64,000 nucleotides of DNA, taken from assembly GCA_038251625.1 (NCBI GenBank), contig JBBSBE010000004.1, positions 1-64,000 on the forward strand. Direction: 5' to 3'. The DNA comes from JBBQXK01 sp038251625 (GTDB taxonomy: Bacteria; Pseudomonadota; Alphaproteobacteria; Rhodobacterales; Rhodobacteraceae). Positions 45,151 to 55,075 of the stretch are shown here, in pieces (position 1 is the first letter of the stretch; each line of letters opens with the position of its first letter). The notes beneath the pieces are model-generated. The model worked only from the letters and a program-made list of their open reading frames with translations, was not told the origin of the DNA and did not search any database. The position numbers and the translations under genes are program-made.

Positions 45151-46800
45151 TTATGAGGGGAAGGTCGGGCGGCGGTTCGCTACACCCAGCATGCGTTCAA
45201 GCGCCATCCCGAGGTTCAGGATAGGGCCTTCATCGAACAGGTGGCCCCAGAGGGAAATCCCGTGCGGGACGGTGAAGGTGGCTTCTCCCGTGGGCTCACC
45301 CGCCTTCAGCTTGCCCGCGCCAAGCGAGGATCGGCTGCGGCTGGCAAGATCGGTAAAGCCTGCACGAAGATGCAGGCAGGGGTGACCGGTGAAGTTCGAG
45401 GCGATCAGCATCGGACCGGTCGAGAACGGCCCGATCAGCGCATCGACCCCGGCCATCATCTGGCCCACAGCCTGCATGACGCGGTAGCGCAGCCTGTCAG
45501 TCTGTACCAGATCGACCGCTGACAGAAAGCGCGCCTTGCGGAACGTGTTGGGCCACGCGCCGTCATCTTGCCAGCGCAAGGTATCGTCGGTGCCGTCAAG
45601 GGTCAGCGTTTCAAACACCGCGGCAGCTTCGGCATAGACAACGTTCATCAGCGCGCCATAGGGCAGGTTTTCAAGGTGCACCTCCTTGACGGTGATCCCC
45701 AGCCCACGCGCGGCCTCAAGCGCGGCGTGGTCGATATCGGTGGCACCTTCCTCGAAGGCTTCAGGAAGGTAGCCAAGGGTCATGCCGTCAATGCCCGCCG
45801 CCGCATCGAAGCGGAACGGGGCAGCGATAGAGCCACGGTCCGCCATGTCCGGCCCGTTCAGCGCGGCCAGCACCATCGCTGTATCCTCAACCGACCGGCA
45901 GATCGGCCCGACCTTGTCGAGCGATCCACAAAGCGTCATCGCCCCCGCCCGGCTGACCCGCCCGAACGTGGGGCGCAGGCCGGTCGTGCCGCAGCGTTGC
46001 GACGGCGAGGTGATCGAGCCCAGCGTTTCCGTGCCGATGGAAAAGCCGCAAAGCCCGGCTGCCGTGGCAGAAGCCGACCCGGCGCTCGACCCGCTGGAAC
46101 CTTCGTTCAGGTTCCAAGGGTTGCGGGTCCAGCCGCCATACCAAAGGTCCCCATAAGCCAGCGCGCCGAGCGTCGTCTTGCCCAAGAGCACCGCCCCCGC
46201 CGCCCGCATGGCCCGCGTCACTGCCGCGTCGCTGTCGGGCAAGCGGTTCTGAAACGGCTCCGCCCCCCAGCCGGTTGTGATGCCCTTTGTGTCGAACAGA
46301 TCCTTCAGGCCGTAGGGGATGCCGTGCAAGGGCCCTAGCCAGACGCCGGCCTTGATCAGGCTGTCCATTGCCGCGGCTTCGGCGCGGGCGAGGTCGGGGG
46401 TGACTGTGGCAAAACATTCAAGCTTCGGGTTCAGTCGGGCGATCCGGTCAAGATAGATCCCGGTCAGGGTGCCTGAAGTGATGTGCCCGCCGCGCATCCA
46501 GTGCGACAGATGGGTGAGAGGGGCAAAAGCGATATCCTCGGGGTCTGTGGGCAGCTCTGCCGTGACCGGCGACAGGTGCAGCGCATCCGCCCCATGCGGC
46601 ATCGCGAACCCCGGCAGGCGCGGATCGAACCGGGTGGCGGTGGGTGCCGCGTTGTTCAGGAGCACGGCGCGGCGCTGGATCGCAAGATCGCGCTGCCCGT
46701 CGAGATTTCCCAGCATCTGCGCCCGTTCACGTGCGGTATAGGCGATGCCCAGCAGGCGTTCTGCCCCGGCAATGTCGGCTTCGGTAATCGTCTCGGTCAT
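45151..46800 (-). CDS. Amidase (GatA/amidase-signature family)
   Basis: About 549 residues. Ser-cisSer-Lys catalytic triad: Lys in HGIPYGLKDLF, cis-Ser in GSSGSSAGSASATAAG, nucleophile Ser in TETLGSITSP. Hydrolyses C-terminal or side-chain amide bonds; natural substrate unknown. Start chosen at ATG 46800 (another ATG 6 bp upstream is equally possible), which avoids an unlike N-terminal extension. It is the last gene of the long minus-strand operon beginning at 54860, located after gamma-glutamyltransferase, suggesting further breakdown of imported gamma-glutamyl or amide-bearing compounds. Confidence 0.9.
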   Translation of the reverse strand: MTETITEADIAGAERLLGIAYTARERAQMLGNLDGQRDLAIQRRAVLLNNAAPTATRFDPRLPGFAMPHGADALHLSPVTAELPTDPEDIAFAPLTHLSHWMRGGHITSGTLTGIYLDRIARLNPKLECFATVTPDLARAEAAAMDSLIKAGVWLGPLHGIPYGLKDLFDTKGITTGWGAEPFQNRLPDSDAAVTRAMRAAGAVLLGKTTLGALAYGDLWYGGWTRNPWNLNEGSSGSSAGSASATAAGLCGFSIGTETLGSITSPSQRCGTTGLRPTFGRVSRAGAMTLCGSLDKVGPICRSVEDTAMVLAALNGPDMADRGSIAAPFRFDAAAGIDGMTLGYLPEAFEEGATDIDHAALEAARGLGITVKEVHLENLPYGALMNVVYAEAAAVFETLTLDGTDDTLRWQDDGAWPNTFRKARFLSAVDLVQTDRLRYRVMQAVGQMMAGVDALIGPFSTGPMLIASNFTGHPCLHLRAGFTDLASRSRSSLGAGKLKAGEPTGEATFTVPHGISLWGHLFDEGPILNLGMALERMLGVANRRPTFPS

Positions 46801-46844
46801 CGTCATCCCCGGCTGTCCGTCATGTTGGTCGTCTGCCCCAAAGG

Positions 46845-48635
46845 TCACCTGCCAACGGCATAGGCCTGCATCAGGCGCGGGGTCGCGGCGGCCCGCAACA
46901 GGCCGCTGGCATCGCGGCTGGCCGCCGTCAGACGCCCGACTGTCCAGGGCTCTGCAACCTCGACCCGGTGGCCGCGCGCTGTCAGATCGGCGATGGCGGC
47001 CGCGCCGAATGCGGGTTCTAGCATCAGATGGCCGGGGGTCGCGGCGCGGGGATAGAACGAGCCCTGAAAATGGCTTGTGTGGAAGAGCGGCGCATCGATG
47101 GCGGCCTGCAGGTTCATGTTTCCATGAACCAATCGCAGGAACAGGATCAGTTGCCACTGGTCCTGCTGATCACCGCCCGGCGTGCCGAAAGCGTGCGTCA
47201 CCCGCCCGTCCCGACCCGCCATCGAGGGCGAAAGCGTGGTACGCGGACGCCGCCCGGGGGCCAGCGAGGTTGGCAGCCCTTCGGTCAGCCAGAACATCTG
47301 CGCCCGCGAATTGAGCGGCATGCCAAGGCCCGGCACCACCGGCGAGGATTGAAGCCACCCGCCCGAGGGGGTGGCCGAGATCATGTTGCCCCAGCGGTCG
47401 ATCACATCGATATGCACGGTGTCGCCGCGCTTTTCCGACAAATGCGCCATCGTCGGCTCACCGGCCCCTGCCCCGGGGCCTGCGACCACGTCCTTGCCCG
47501 CGCGCTTGATCGCGTCACGGACCCACGGATCGAACCCGTCGATCTGGCCCGGTCTTTGCTCAAGCGAGGCTTTGGGGCCAATAAACGCACGGCGGGTGGC
47601 GGCATAGGCGCGCGATAGCAAGGTATCGGTCGGGATGTCGGTAAAGGCCGGGTCGCCGTAATAGGCCTCGCGGTCAGCGAACGACAGCTTCATCGCCTCG
47701 GTCACCGTATGGACGAATTCTGCACCGTTCAGATCCATGCCCGCCACGCCAAGGCCTTCCAGCAGCCGGAGCGATTGCAGGAAGGTTGGCCCCTGGCTCC
47801 ACATCCCGGCCTTCCAGACCGTCCACCCCTCGTAATCGACCGACAGCGGCGCCTCGTAGCTTGCCTGCCACCCGGCCATGTCCTGCCCGGTGAGCACGCC
47901 CTTTCGGCGCCCCCCGGCAGCGTCCATTACGCAGGCGGTACGCATCCAATCGTCGATGGCCTCGGCAACGAAGCCTTCGTAGAACGCGCGCCGCGCTGCC
48001 TCGATCTGGGCTTCGCGGCCAGAGACCGCCTCGGCCTCGGTCAGGATGCGGTCCCACGTCTCGGCGAGGGCGGGATTGCAGAACAGGCTTTCAGGGGCTG
48101 GGGCCGTGCCGTCCGGCAACCATGTTGCATGGGATGTGGGCCATTCGTCGCGGAAGAAATCGGCAAGGCCCGCGATTGTGGCCGATACCCTTGGCAGTAC
48201 CGGGTGGCCGTGGCGGGCATAGTGGATGGCGGGTTCAAGAATGTCGCGCAGGGGCAACCGCCCATGATCGCGCAGCATCAGCATCCACGCCCCGAACGCA
48301 CCTGGGATGACCGTCGCCAGAAGGCCAGAGCCGGGGATCATGTCCAACCCCTCGGCACGGTAATGGGCAATGGTCGCCCCGGCGGGCGCGGTGCCCTGCC
48401 CACAGACCACGCGCGGGGTATCCTCGCCCGAGATCCGGATCAACGCGGGCATGTCGCCCAAGGGACCGCAGAGATGCGGCTCCACCACTTGCAGCACAAA
48501 GCCCATCGCTGCGCCCGCATCGATGGCCGTGCCGCCCTTTTCGAGGATCGCCATGCCGACGGCCGAGGCGATCCAGTGTGTCGACGTCGCCACGCCAAAG
48601 GTGCCGAGGATTTCCGGTCGTGTCGTGAACTGCAT
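46845..48635 (-). CDS. Gamma-glutamyltransferase family protein
   Basis: 596 residues of the Ntn-hydrolase family of gamma-glutamyltranspeptidases. SAVGMAILEKGGTAIDAG near residues 25-42, the central LSFADREAYYGDPAF, and the processing site with catalytic Thr in KRGDTVHIDVIDRWGNMIS around residue 400. Self-cleavage before this Thr gives two subunits. No clear signal peptide is visible at the start, so it may act in the cytosol, in contrast to the periplasmic glutathione-degrading enzyme. Situated between the ABC permease and the amidase in one operon. Confidence 0.9.
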   Translation of the reverse strand: MQFTTRPEILGTFGVATSTHWIASAVGMAILEKGGTAIDAGAAMGFVLQVVEPHLCGPLGDMPALIRISGEDTPRVVCGQGTAPAGATIAHYRAEGLDMIPGSGLLATVIPGAFGAWMLMLRDHGRLPLRDILEPAIHYARHGHPVLPRVSATIAGLADFFRDEWPTSHATWLPDGTAPAPESLFCNPALAETWDRILTEAEAVSGREAQIEAARRAFYEGFVAEAIDDWMRTACVMDAAGGRRKGVLTGQDMAGWQASYEAPLSVDYEGWTVWKAGMWSQGPTFLQSLRLLEGLGVAGMDLNGAEFVHTVTEAMKLSFADREAYYGDPAFTDIPTDTLLSRAYAATRRAFIGPKASLEQRPGQIDGFDPWVRDAIKRAGKDVVAGPGAGAGEPTMAHLSEKRGDTVHIDVIDRWGNMISATPSGGWLQSSPVVPGLGMPLNSRAQMFWLTEGLPTSLAPGRRPRTTLSPSMAGRDGRVTHAFGTPGGDQQDQWQLILFLRLVHGNMNLQAAIDAPLFHTSHFQGSFYPRAATPGHLMLEPAFGAAAIADLTARGHRVEVAEPWTVGRLTAASRDASGLLRAAATPRLMQAYAVGR

Positions 48636-48666
48636 TTTCAGTCGCTTTCAATGGAAGAAGAACAGA

Positions 48667-49545
48667 TTAAAGGTCGCGCGGGTCAAGCGCATCACGCAAC
48701 CCGTCGCCAAACAGGTTGAACCCCAGCACCACCAGAAAGATCGCGATGCCCGGCCACATCGCCATCCAGGGCGCCTGTTCCAGAAACGCCTTTGCGGTGT
48801 TCAGCATCGACCCCCAGGACGGGGCAGGCGGCTGCTGGCCAAGACCGAGAAACGACAGTGACGCCTCGGCGATGATTGCGGTGGCGATGGTAAGGGTTGC
48901 CTGTACCAGCAGGGGTGGGATGATGTTCGGCAGGACGTAGCGCCAGATGATGGCGGGGTGCGTCAGGCCGATGGCATGGGCCCCTTCGACATAGTCTTCT
49001 GTCGCCACCAGCATGGTTTGCGCCCGCGCCAGACGGATGAAGATGGGCACCGCCGAAAGGCCGATGGCGATCATCGCATTGGTCAGCGACGGGCCAAGGA
49101 ATGCTGCAAGGGCGATGGCAAGGATCAGGAAGGGCGCCGCCAGCAGCGCCTCGGTCACGCGGCTGATCGCGGCATCCGTCCAACCCCGGCAATAGCCCGC
49201 AAGGACGCCCAGAGGAATGCCGACCGACAGCGCGATGGCGACAGACACGACACCCGCCAGCAAGGATGCCTGCGCCCCCCAGACCATCCGGCTGAGGATG
49301 TCACGGCCAATCTCATCCGTGCCCAGCCAATGCAGCGCCGATGGCGCCTTGCGCACCGCACCCCAATCCGTCTCTGCCGGTCCGGGAAGCGGCAGGACCG
49401 GGGCCAGCAGGGCCACCGTAACGAAGAACGCAACGATTGTTGCCCCCAGCAGCGCGGCGGGGTTGCGGCGCAGCTTTGCCCAGACCCGGCTCCGGCGCGG
49501 TGGAAGCACCTCGCCCGAAGCGGCGGTTTGCGTCAAATCGGTCAC
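48667..49545 (-). CDS. Peptide-type ABC transporter permease (DppC-like)
   Basis: 292 residues with six helices; N-terminal segment AKLRRNPAALLGATIVAFFV and the cytoplasmic EAA loop VEGAHAIGLTHPAIIWRYVL are as in DppC/OppC. Overlaps the DppB-like gene by 4 nt. Forms the heterodimeric channel for import. Confidence 0.93.
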   Translation of the reverse strand: MTDLTQTAASGEVLPPRRSRVWAKLRRNPAALLGATIVAFFVTVALLAPVLPLPGPAETDWGAVRKAPSALHWLGTDEIGRDILSRMVWGAQASLLAGVVSVAIALSVGIPLGVLAGYCRGWTDAAISRVTEALLAAPFLILAIALAAFLGPSLTNAMIAIGLSAVPIFIRLARAQTMLVATEDYVEGAHAIGLTHPAIIWRYVLPNIIPPLLVQATLTIATAIIAEASLSFLGLGQQPPAPSWGSMLNTAKAFLEQAPWMAMWPGIAIFLVVLGFNLFGDGLRDALDPRDL

Positions 49546-50486
49546 GTCGCCGCCATCCGCGGATTGAGCACGCGGTAAAGCGCGTCGGACAGGATGTTCA
49601 TCAGGATGAACGCGATGGCGGTGCAGAGAACAATGCCCTGCACAACGGCATAGTCGCGGTTGAAGACAGCATCGACCACCAGCTTTCCAAACCCGGGGAT
49701 GGTAAAGATCTGCTCGGTCAGGACCGCGCCTGCCAGCAACTCGCCGAAAAGCAGGGTGATCACCGTCACAACGGGCACCAGCGCGTTGCGCAGCGCGTGC
49801 TTCAGCACGACGCGGTTTTCCGTCAGCCCCTTTGCGCGGGCGGTGCGGACATAGTCGGATTGCAACACGCCCAGCATCGCAGATCGCGTATGCCGCATCA
49901 GCGTCGCGGCAAGCCCGGTGCCCAGCACGAAGGCGGGCATCAGCATGGTGCGCAGCGATTGCAGCGGGTCATCGAAGAACGGCTGATACCCAGACGCAGG
50001 CAGCCAGCCGAGTTTGACCGAGACGAGCAGGATCATCATGATGCCAAGCCAGAAATTCGGTACCGACAGACCAGACAGCGCCACGATATTGGCCAGCCAA
50101 TCCACCCAAGTGCCCTTGTAATAGGCCGAGACGATCCCTGCGGGCAGCCCGATCACCACAGCTATGACCAGCGCCATCAGCGCAAGCTGGATCGTCACCG
50201 GCAACTTTTGCCCGATCAACACCAGCACCGGCTGCTGGGTCCGCAGCGAGATACCAAGATCACCCTGCAAGGCATTGCCGATCCAGTGGAAATACTGGAC
50301 ATAAAGCGGGTCGTTCAAGCGGTACTTCTCGCGCAGGAAGTCCAGGATCTCGGGATTGCGATCCTCGCCCGCGAGTGCCAGCACCGGATCGCCCGGCAAA
50401 AGCTTCTGCAGGAAAAACACGAAGACCGAGATCAGGATGATCGTCGGGATCGCTATGACCAACCGTCTGCCGATAAACCCAAGCAT
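49542..50486 (-). CDS. Peptide-type ABC transporter permease (DppB-like)
   Basis: 314 residues. MLGFIGRRLVIAIPTIILIS start and FFLQKLLPGDPVLALAG as in DppB; EAA loop VRTARAKGLTENRVVLKHAL. ATG 50486 preceded by AGAAGGTG. Follows the binding-protein gene on the same strand by about 55 bp. Confidence 0.93.
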   Translation of the reverse strand: MLGFIGRRLVIAIPTIILISVFVFFLQKLLPGDPVLALAGEDRNPEILDFLREKYRLNDPLYVQYFHWIGNALQGDLGISLRTQQPVLVLIGQKLPVTIQLALMALVIAVVIGLPAGIVSAYYKGTWVDWLANIVALSGLSVPNFWLGIMMILLVSVKLGWLPASGYQPFFDDPLQSLRTMLMPAFVLGTGLAATLMRHTRSAMLGVLQSDYVRTARAKGLTENRVVLKHALRNALVPVVTVITLLFGELLAGAVLTEQIFTIPGFGKLVVDAVFNRDYAVVQGIVLCTAIAFILMNILSDALYRVLNPRMAAT

Positions 50487-50541
50487 CTGGCACCTTCTGC
50501 GGGGAAAGGGCACCGGCGGCGGGCCGCCGGTGCAGCGGGGT

Positions 50542-52050
50542 TCACTCGGTCTTGGACACACCGGCCAGACGGATCATGCCGTCGGGATAGGGGACAAAGC
50601 CGTCGATCTTGCCGCCCAGCGCCCAGATCCATGTCTGGTGGTAAAGGTAGATCAGCGGGCTGTCGGCATCGAGGATCGCGGTTGCCGCATCGTACTTTTC
50701 CTTGCGGGTCGCGAGGTCATTCGAGGTGCGCGCGGCATTCAGCAGCGTGTCGACCTCGGGGTTGCAATACTTGCTGTCGTTGATGCCGCCCGCGCAGGTG
50801 ACGAACTGGTGGATGTTGCCATCAGGATCGACCCGGCCCGACCAGCCGATCAGGCTGATCTCGTAGTTGCCGGCAGTCTGTTCGCTCAACTGGGTGGCAA
50901 ACTCCTTGGCCACCACGTTGACCGTGATGCCGGCCTCGGCAACCATGGCCTGAATGACCTGCGCTACCTGCTGGACCACCGGATCGGTTGATGCCTGGAT
51001 TTCAACGGTGGGATTTGGAACGCCCGCCTCAGCCAGCAGCGCCTTGGCCTTTTCCACGTCGCGCGCGGGGATCGGGATGGCCTGATTGTACCAGGGCGAC
51101 GACGGCGGGAAGGGCTGATTGCCCGGCGCGAAGGCCCCCTCGAACACCACCTGGTTGATCACATTGCGGTCAATCGCCAGCGACATCGCCTGGCGCACCT
51201 TGGCATCCTGCCCGAAGGGCTGTTTCGCCTTGTCGCCGTTGCCCACATTCACCGTCAGACCCTGATAGCCCAGCGATACCGCCTGCTCCATCTTCAGGGC
51301 GGCATCGGCCTTGACCGAAGCCACATCGGTGGCCGACAGACGCTCGATCATGTCCACATCACCCGCGCGCAGGTTGGCAAGCCGGACGGTGCCATCGGTG
51401 ATCGGCAGGAAGGTGACCGTATCGAACTTGATCGCGTCGGCGTTCCAGTAATCGGCGAATTTGGTCAGCACGATGCGATCCTGCTGCACCCGTTCGGTAA
51501 AGCTGAACGGACCCGCGCAGACAGGCGCGTTGCCGAAATCCACCCCGGCAGCCGTGGCGGCAGTGGGCGACAGCATCATGCCAGCCCGGTCGGCCAACTG
51601 GGCCAGAAGGGTGGCATCGGGGTTCGCCAGCTTGATCTCGATCGTCTGGGCATCGACAACATTGGTCGAGGCGATCGAGGCCACCTCGGACTTGCGGCGG
51701 CTTTCCTCAAGCGTCTTTGATCGGTTGATGTTGTAAGCCACGGCCTCGGCGTCAAACGGCGTGCCGTCCTGAAAGGTCACGCCGTCGCGCAGGGTCATGG
51801 TCAGGGTCAGCCCGTCGTCAGACCATGTCCAGCCGGTGGCAAGCTGGGGCACGATCTCCAGTTGCGGGGTGATATCGACCAGTTTGTCGCAGAGCGAGGC
51901 ATAGACGATCCGCCCGACGAAGGTGCGCGACTGGTCTGGATCCAGCACGTCAGGGTCTTCTGCAAGGCCGATCCGGAGGTCCGCCGCATGCGCCCAGGTG
52001 GCGCTCAGCATCAGCGCGGCAACGAGCGTTGAAAGCGATCTTTGGGTCAT
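50542..52050 (-). CDS. Peptide-type ABC transporter substrate-binding protein (family 5)
   Basis: About 502 residues, extracytoplasmic solute-binding family 5. Signal peptide MTQRSLSTLVAALMLSATWA at the start, cleavage after AHA likely. Lobe signature VPQLATGWTWSDDGLTLTMT and RDGVTFQDGTPFDAEAVAYN are typical of DppA/GsiB. ATG 52050 has AGGAG upstream; the longer frame upstream overlaps the ATPase gene. Neighbouring gamma-glutamyltransferase suggests a glutathione-like or gamma-glutamyl ligand. Confidence 0.92.
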   Translation of the reverse strand: MTQRSLSTLVAALMLSATWAHAADLRIGLAEDPDVLDPDQSRTFVGRIVYASLCDKLVDITPQLEIVPQLATGWTWSDDGLTLTMTLRDGVTFQDGTPFDAEAVAYNINRSKTLEESRRKSEVASIASTNVVDAQTIEIKLANPDATLLAQLADRAGMMLSPTAATAAGVDFGNAPVCAGPFSFTERVQQDRIVLTKFADYWNADAIKFDTVTFLPITDGTVRLANLRAGDVDMIERLSATDVASVKADAALKMEQAVSLGYQGLTVNVGNGDKAKQPFGQDAKVRQAMSLAIDRNVINQVVFEGAFAPGNQPFPPSSPWYNQAIPIPARDVEKAKALLAEAGVPNPTVEIQASTDPVVQQVAQVIQAMVAEAGITVNVVAKEFATQLSEQTAGNYEISLIGWSGRVDPDGNIHQFVTCAGGINDSKYCNPEVDTLLNAARTSNDLATRKEKYDAATAILDADSPLIYLYHQTWIWALGGKIDGFVPYPDGMIRLAGVSKTE

Positions 52051-52069
52051 ATGTCTGGCTCCTGGTTGG

Positions 52070-53173
52070 TTATGGGGTAAGGGATGGCGGAACGGTGGGG
52101 TGATTGGCGTGCCGTTCGGAGGCCGCGCGATACAGGCTGAACCGTGCGGCGACCGTCGGGCTGCGGGCGATCTCGACAGCGGCAACCCCGGGAAGGTCCA
52201 GCGTTGCCGCGTGATGGCAGGCAACGAAGTGGCCCGCCGCATCGTCCACAAGCGTCGGCGCCGTGCGACGACAGATGTCGCTCGCGTGCGGACAGCGCGG
52301 GTGAAACCGGCAACCTGCGGGCAGATCGATCGGGCTGGGCGGGTCGCCATCGAGCCGCGCACGCACCTGTCGGGCCCCGATCTGCGGCATGGGAATAGCG
52401 GCAATCAAAGCGGCGGTGTAAGGGTGGCGCGGTGCATGGAAAAGCGCACCAACTGGCGCCAGTTCCACGATTTCTCCAAGATACATCACCGCCACGCGGT
52501 CGGCCATGTGCCGCACCACACCCAGATCGTGCGAGATGATGACAAGCGTCAGGCCGAACGCGTCCTTGAGATCCTCAAGAATGTTGATGACCTGTGCCTG
52601 GATCGACACGTCAAGCGCGCTGACAGGTTCATCCCCGATCAACACCTTCGGCCCGCTGGCCAGCGCCCTGGCAATGCCGATCCGCTGGCGTTGACCGCCC
52701 GAGAATTCGTGCGGATAGCGGTTGGCCATCTGCGGCGAAAGTCCGACGCGGGTCAGAAGATCGGCAACCTTGCGCGTTCGCGTGGACGGCGTGCCGATGT
52801 CATGCACCCGCAGCGGCTCTTCGATCAGCGCGCCGACCGTCATGCGCGGGTTCAGCGAGGAGAACGGGTCTTGAAAGATGAATTGCAGATCGCGGCGCAA
52901 CCCCCGCAGATCAGACGCGGAAACAGAGGCGATGTCGCGGCCATCATAGGTCACCGACCCCTCGCTTGGTTCCATGAGCCGGACAAGAAGCCGCGCGAGT
53001 GTCGACTTTCCGCAGCCGGATTCCCCGACCACCGCCAACGTCTCGCCCCGCAGGACAGAGAGGGTCACACCATCCACCGCCCGCACCCGCCTTGCGGTGC
53101 CAAAAAGGGTCTTCGACGCCTCGAACCAGCGCTTCAGCCCCGTGGCTTGCAGGATGATGTCCGGAGCGTTCAT
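52070..53173 (-). CDS. Peptide-type ABC transporter ATP-binding protein (DppF-like)
   Basis: About 367 residues. Walker [15 protein letters not shown] near residue 55, signature FSGGQRQRIGIARAL, Walker B VLIGDEPVSALDVSIQ, and the C-terminal oligopeptide/dipeptide domain with Cys-rich GCRFHPRCPHASDICRR, probably binding an iron-sulfur cluster as in DppD/DppF. ATG at 53173 overlaps the stop of the DppD-like gene by 4 nt. Confidence 0.93.
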   Translation of the reverse strand: MNAPDIILQATGLKRWFEASKTLFGTARRVRAVDGVTLSVLRGETLAVVGESGCGKSTLARLLVRLMEPSEGSVTYDGRDIASVSASDLRGLRRDLQFIFQDPFSSLNPRMTVGALIEEPLRVHDIGTPSTRTRKVADLLTRVGLSPQMANRYPHEFSGGQRQRIGIARALASGPKVLIGDEPVSALDVSIQAQVINILEDLKDAFGLTLVIISHDLGVVRHMADRVAVMYLGEIVELAPVGALFHAPRHPYTAALIAAIPMPQIGARQVRARLDGDPPSPIDLPAGCRFHPRCPHASDICRRTAPTLVDDAAGHFVACHHAATLDLPGVAAVEIARSPTVAARFSLYRAASERHANHPTVPPSLTP

Positions 53174-54162
53174 GCGATGGCTTTGCGCATGGAAGGGGCA
53201 CCCAACGGTGCGCGCCAGCAGGCAACGGCATGTCCGGTGGAAACCTCGACCAACGGCGGCTGGGTGTCGCAACCTGTCGCACGAAAAGGGCAGCGCGAGG
53301 CAAAGCGGCATCCTGCGGGCATCTGGGTGGCTTGCGGCACAACGCCCGGGATCGTCACCAACCGATCCGTCCGGCCGCCAAGGGCGGGCATCGCGCTCAT
53401 CAGGCCGATCGTGTAGGGGTGCTGGGGGTCGTCGAACACCTGCGCCGCCGTGCCGCGTTCGACGATCCGGCCCGCATACATCACCGCAACCTTGTCGGCC
53501 ATTTCGGCCACCACACCCAGATCATGGGTGATCAGGATCATCGCACTGCCGCTTTCACGCTGCAGGCCGCGCATCAGGTCAAGGATCTGGGCCTGAATGG
53601 TAACGTCCAGCGCCGTCGTCGGTTCATCAGCCAAAAGCAGGGCCGGGTCGTTGGCCAGCGCCATCGCGATCATCACGCGTTGCCGCATGCCGCCCGACAG
53701 GTTGTGCGGATAGGCATCCATCCGGGTTTCGGGACTGGGGATCCGCACCCGGCGCAGCATCTCGACCGCGCGGTCGCGCGCCGCCTGTCGTGTTACGGGC
53801 CGATGCCGCCGCACCGCCTCGGCGATCTGATCGCCGATGCGCAGCGCGGGGTTGAGCGATGTCATCGGTTCCTGAAAGATCATCGCCATGCGGTTGCCGC
53901 GCAACGCCTGCTGATCGTGCAGCGGCAGGGCCAACAGATCATGCCCGTCGAACCGGGCCGTCCCTCCCGTCACAGACAGCGGAGGCGAGGCCAGAAGCCC
54001 CATCAGGGCCAGCGCCGTCAGGCTTTTGCCGCAACCGGATTCGCCGACGATGCAAAGCGTTTCGCCGGGGTCGAGCGTGAAGGAAACGTCTTCGACCAGA
54101 TTGCGCGCTGTGCCGCCGACGCGGATCGAGAGCCCCCGGACATCCAGCAGCGCATCGGTCAT
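53170..54162 (-). CDS. Peptide-type ABC transporter ATP-binding protein (DppD-like)
   Basis: 330 residues. Walker [19 protein letters not shown] near 40, signature [15 protein letters not shown], Walker [18 protein letters not shown]-terminal [15 protein letters not shown] cysteine motif. Overlaps the GntR gene by 4 nt at its start (54162/54159) and dppF at its end, so it is translationally coupled in the operon. Confidence 0.93.
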   Translation of the reverse strand: MTDALLDVRGLSIRVGGTARNLVEDVSFTLDPGETLCIVGESGCGKSLTALALMGLLASPPLSVTGGTARFDGHDLLALPLHDQQALRGNRMAMIFQEPMTSLNPALRIGDQIAEAVRRHRPVTRQAARDRAVEMLRRVRIPSPETRMDAYPHNLSGGMRQRVMIAMALANDPALLLADEPTTALDVTIQAQILDLMRGLQRESGSAMILITHDLGVVAEMADKVAVMYAGRIVERGTAAQVFDDPQHPYTIGLMSAMPALGGRTDRLVTIPGVVPQATQMPAGCRFASRCPFRATGCDTQPPLVEVSTGHAVACWRAPLGAPSMRKAIA

Positions 54163-54860
54163 GGGGCCTGCTCCAACGACCGGCGCAGGTTGTCGGTCAA
54201 ACTGCGCAAATGATCGATCATCGCCCGTCGCGCCGCTTCGGCATCGCGGGCATCGATGGCCGCGATGATCGCCTCATGCTGGGCAATGTAGAGCGCAGAA
54301 GTCTCCGGCGTGCGGGCCATCTGGCGCTTGTGCTGCCAGTCCTCACCCGTCCGCACTTCGTTGATCAGGTCGAAGGCCGCTGACAAAAGCGGATTGTTGG
54401 CGATACGCGAAATCATCCGGTGCATCGCGCCGTCCCAAAGTTCCGACGAATCGGAATCTGCAGACCCGCGCGTCCGTTCGGCCAGAACGCGAAGACGGTC
54501 GACATCATCGCCCGTGGCGCGCCGGGCGCAAAGGGCCGCAAGCTGCGGCTCTATCGCCATGCGGGCCTCCATCACACCCAGCGCATCGACCTCGTCCGCG
54601 ATACCGGCTGCAAGCCCGGTCGCCGCGTGCGGCGGCTGCCCGGCAAAGGTTCCCTTGCCCTGCCGCCGCCAGACCAGCCCTTCGGCTTCCAGCACTTCCA
54701 GCGCGCGCCGTACCGTCCGCCGCCCGATGCCAAGCGCCTCGGACAACTCTCGTTCCGTCGGCAGGCGGCCATCGGTGGGCAGGTTGCCATCCTCGATCAG
54801 CCGCCGGATCTGGTTCAGCGCCCGTGTCGTGTTGTCCGAGAATGCGGTGTCGAAATTCAA
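54159..54860 (-). CDS. GntR-family regulator (FadR/FCD subgroup)
   Basis: About 233 residues. Winged helix LPTERELSEALGIGRRTVRR and ALEVLEAEGLVWRRQGKGTF (about 32-75), then the all-helical FCD ligand domain, with EARMAIEPQLAALCARRAT and the metal-binding His residues in HRMIS and QHEAIIAAI. TTG 54860 is chosen as start, having AGGAG 5 nt upstream; a longer frame starts at 54923. First gene of the ABC/GGT/amidase operon, so likely its local regulator with the imported compound as ligand. Confidence 0.88.
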   Translation of the reverse strand: MNFDTAFSDNTTRALNQIRRLIEDGNLPTDGRLPTERELSEALGIGRRTVRRALEVLEAEGLVWRRQGKGTFAGQPPHAATGLAAGIADEVDALGVMEARMAIEPQLAALCARRATGDDVDRLRVLAERTRGSADSDSSELWDGAMHRMISRIANNPLLSAAFDLINEVRTGEDWQHKRQMARTPETSALYIAQHEAIIAAIDARDAEAARRAMIDHLRSLTDNLRRSLEQAP

Positions 54861-55075
54861 GGCGGCTCCTGCATGCGGCGGATGGACAGGCACGCGAATC
54901 TTTTCACGCTTGGTTCGCACCAATATTCGAATGGTTCATCGGGTGGCACGTCAAGCAGAAATCGTGGTTTGCCGCGATCAGGGCTCGATAAGGGCCGCGC
55001 ACCGGGCAGGATGAGCGTTTGGCAGGCAGTGGCGCGGCACAGTCAGGGTTTTCCCCTCCGGCCCGCGGCCCGTCA

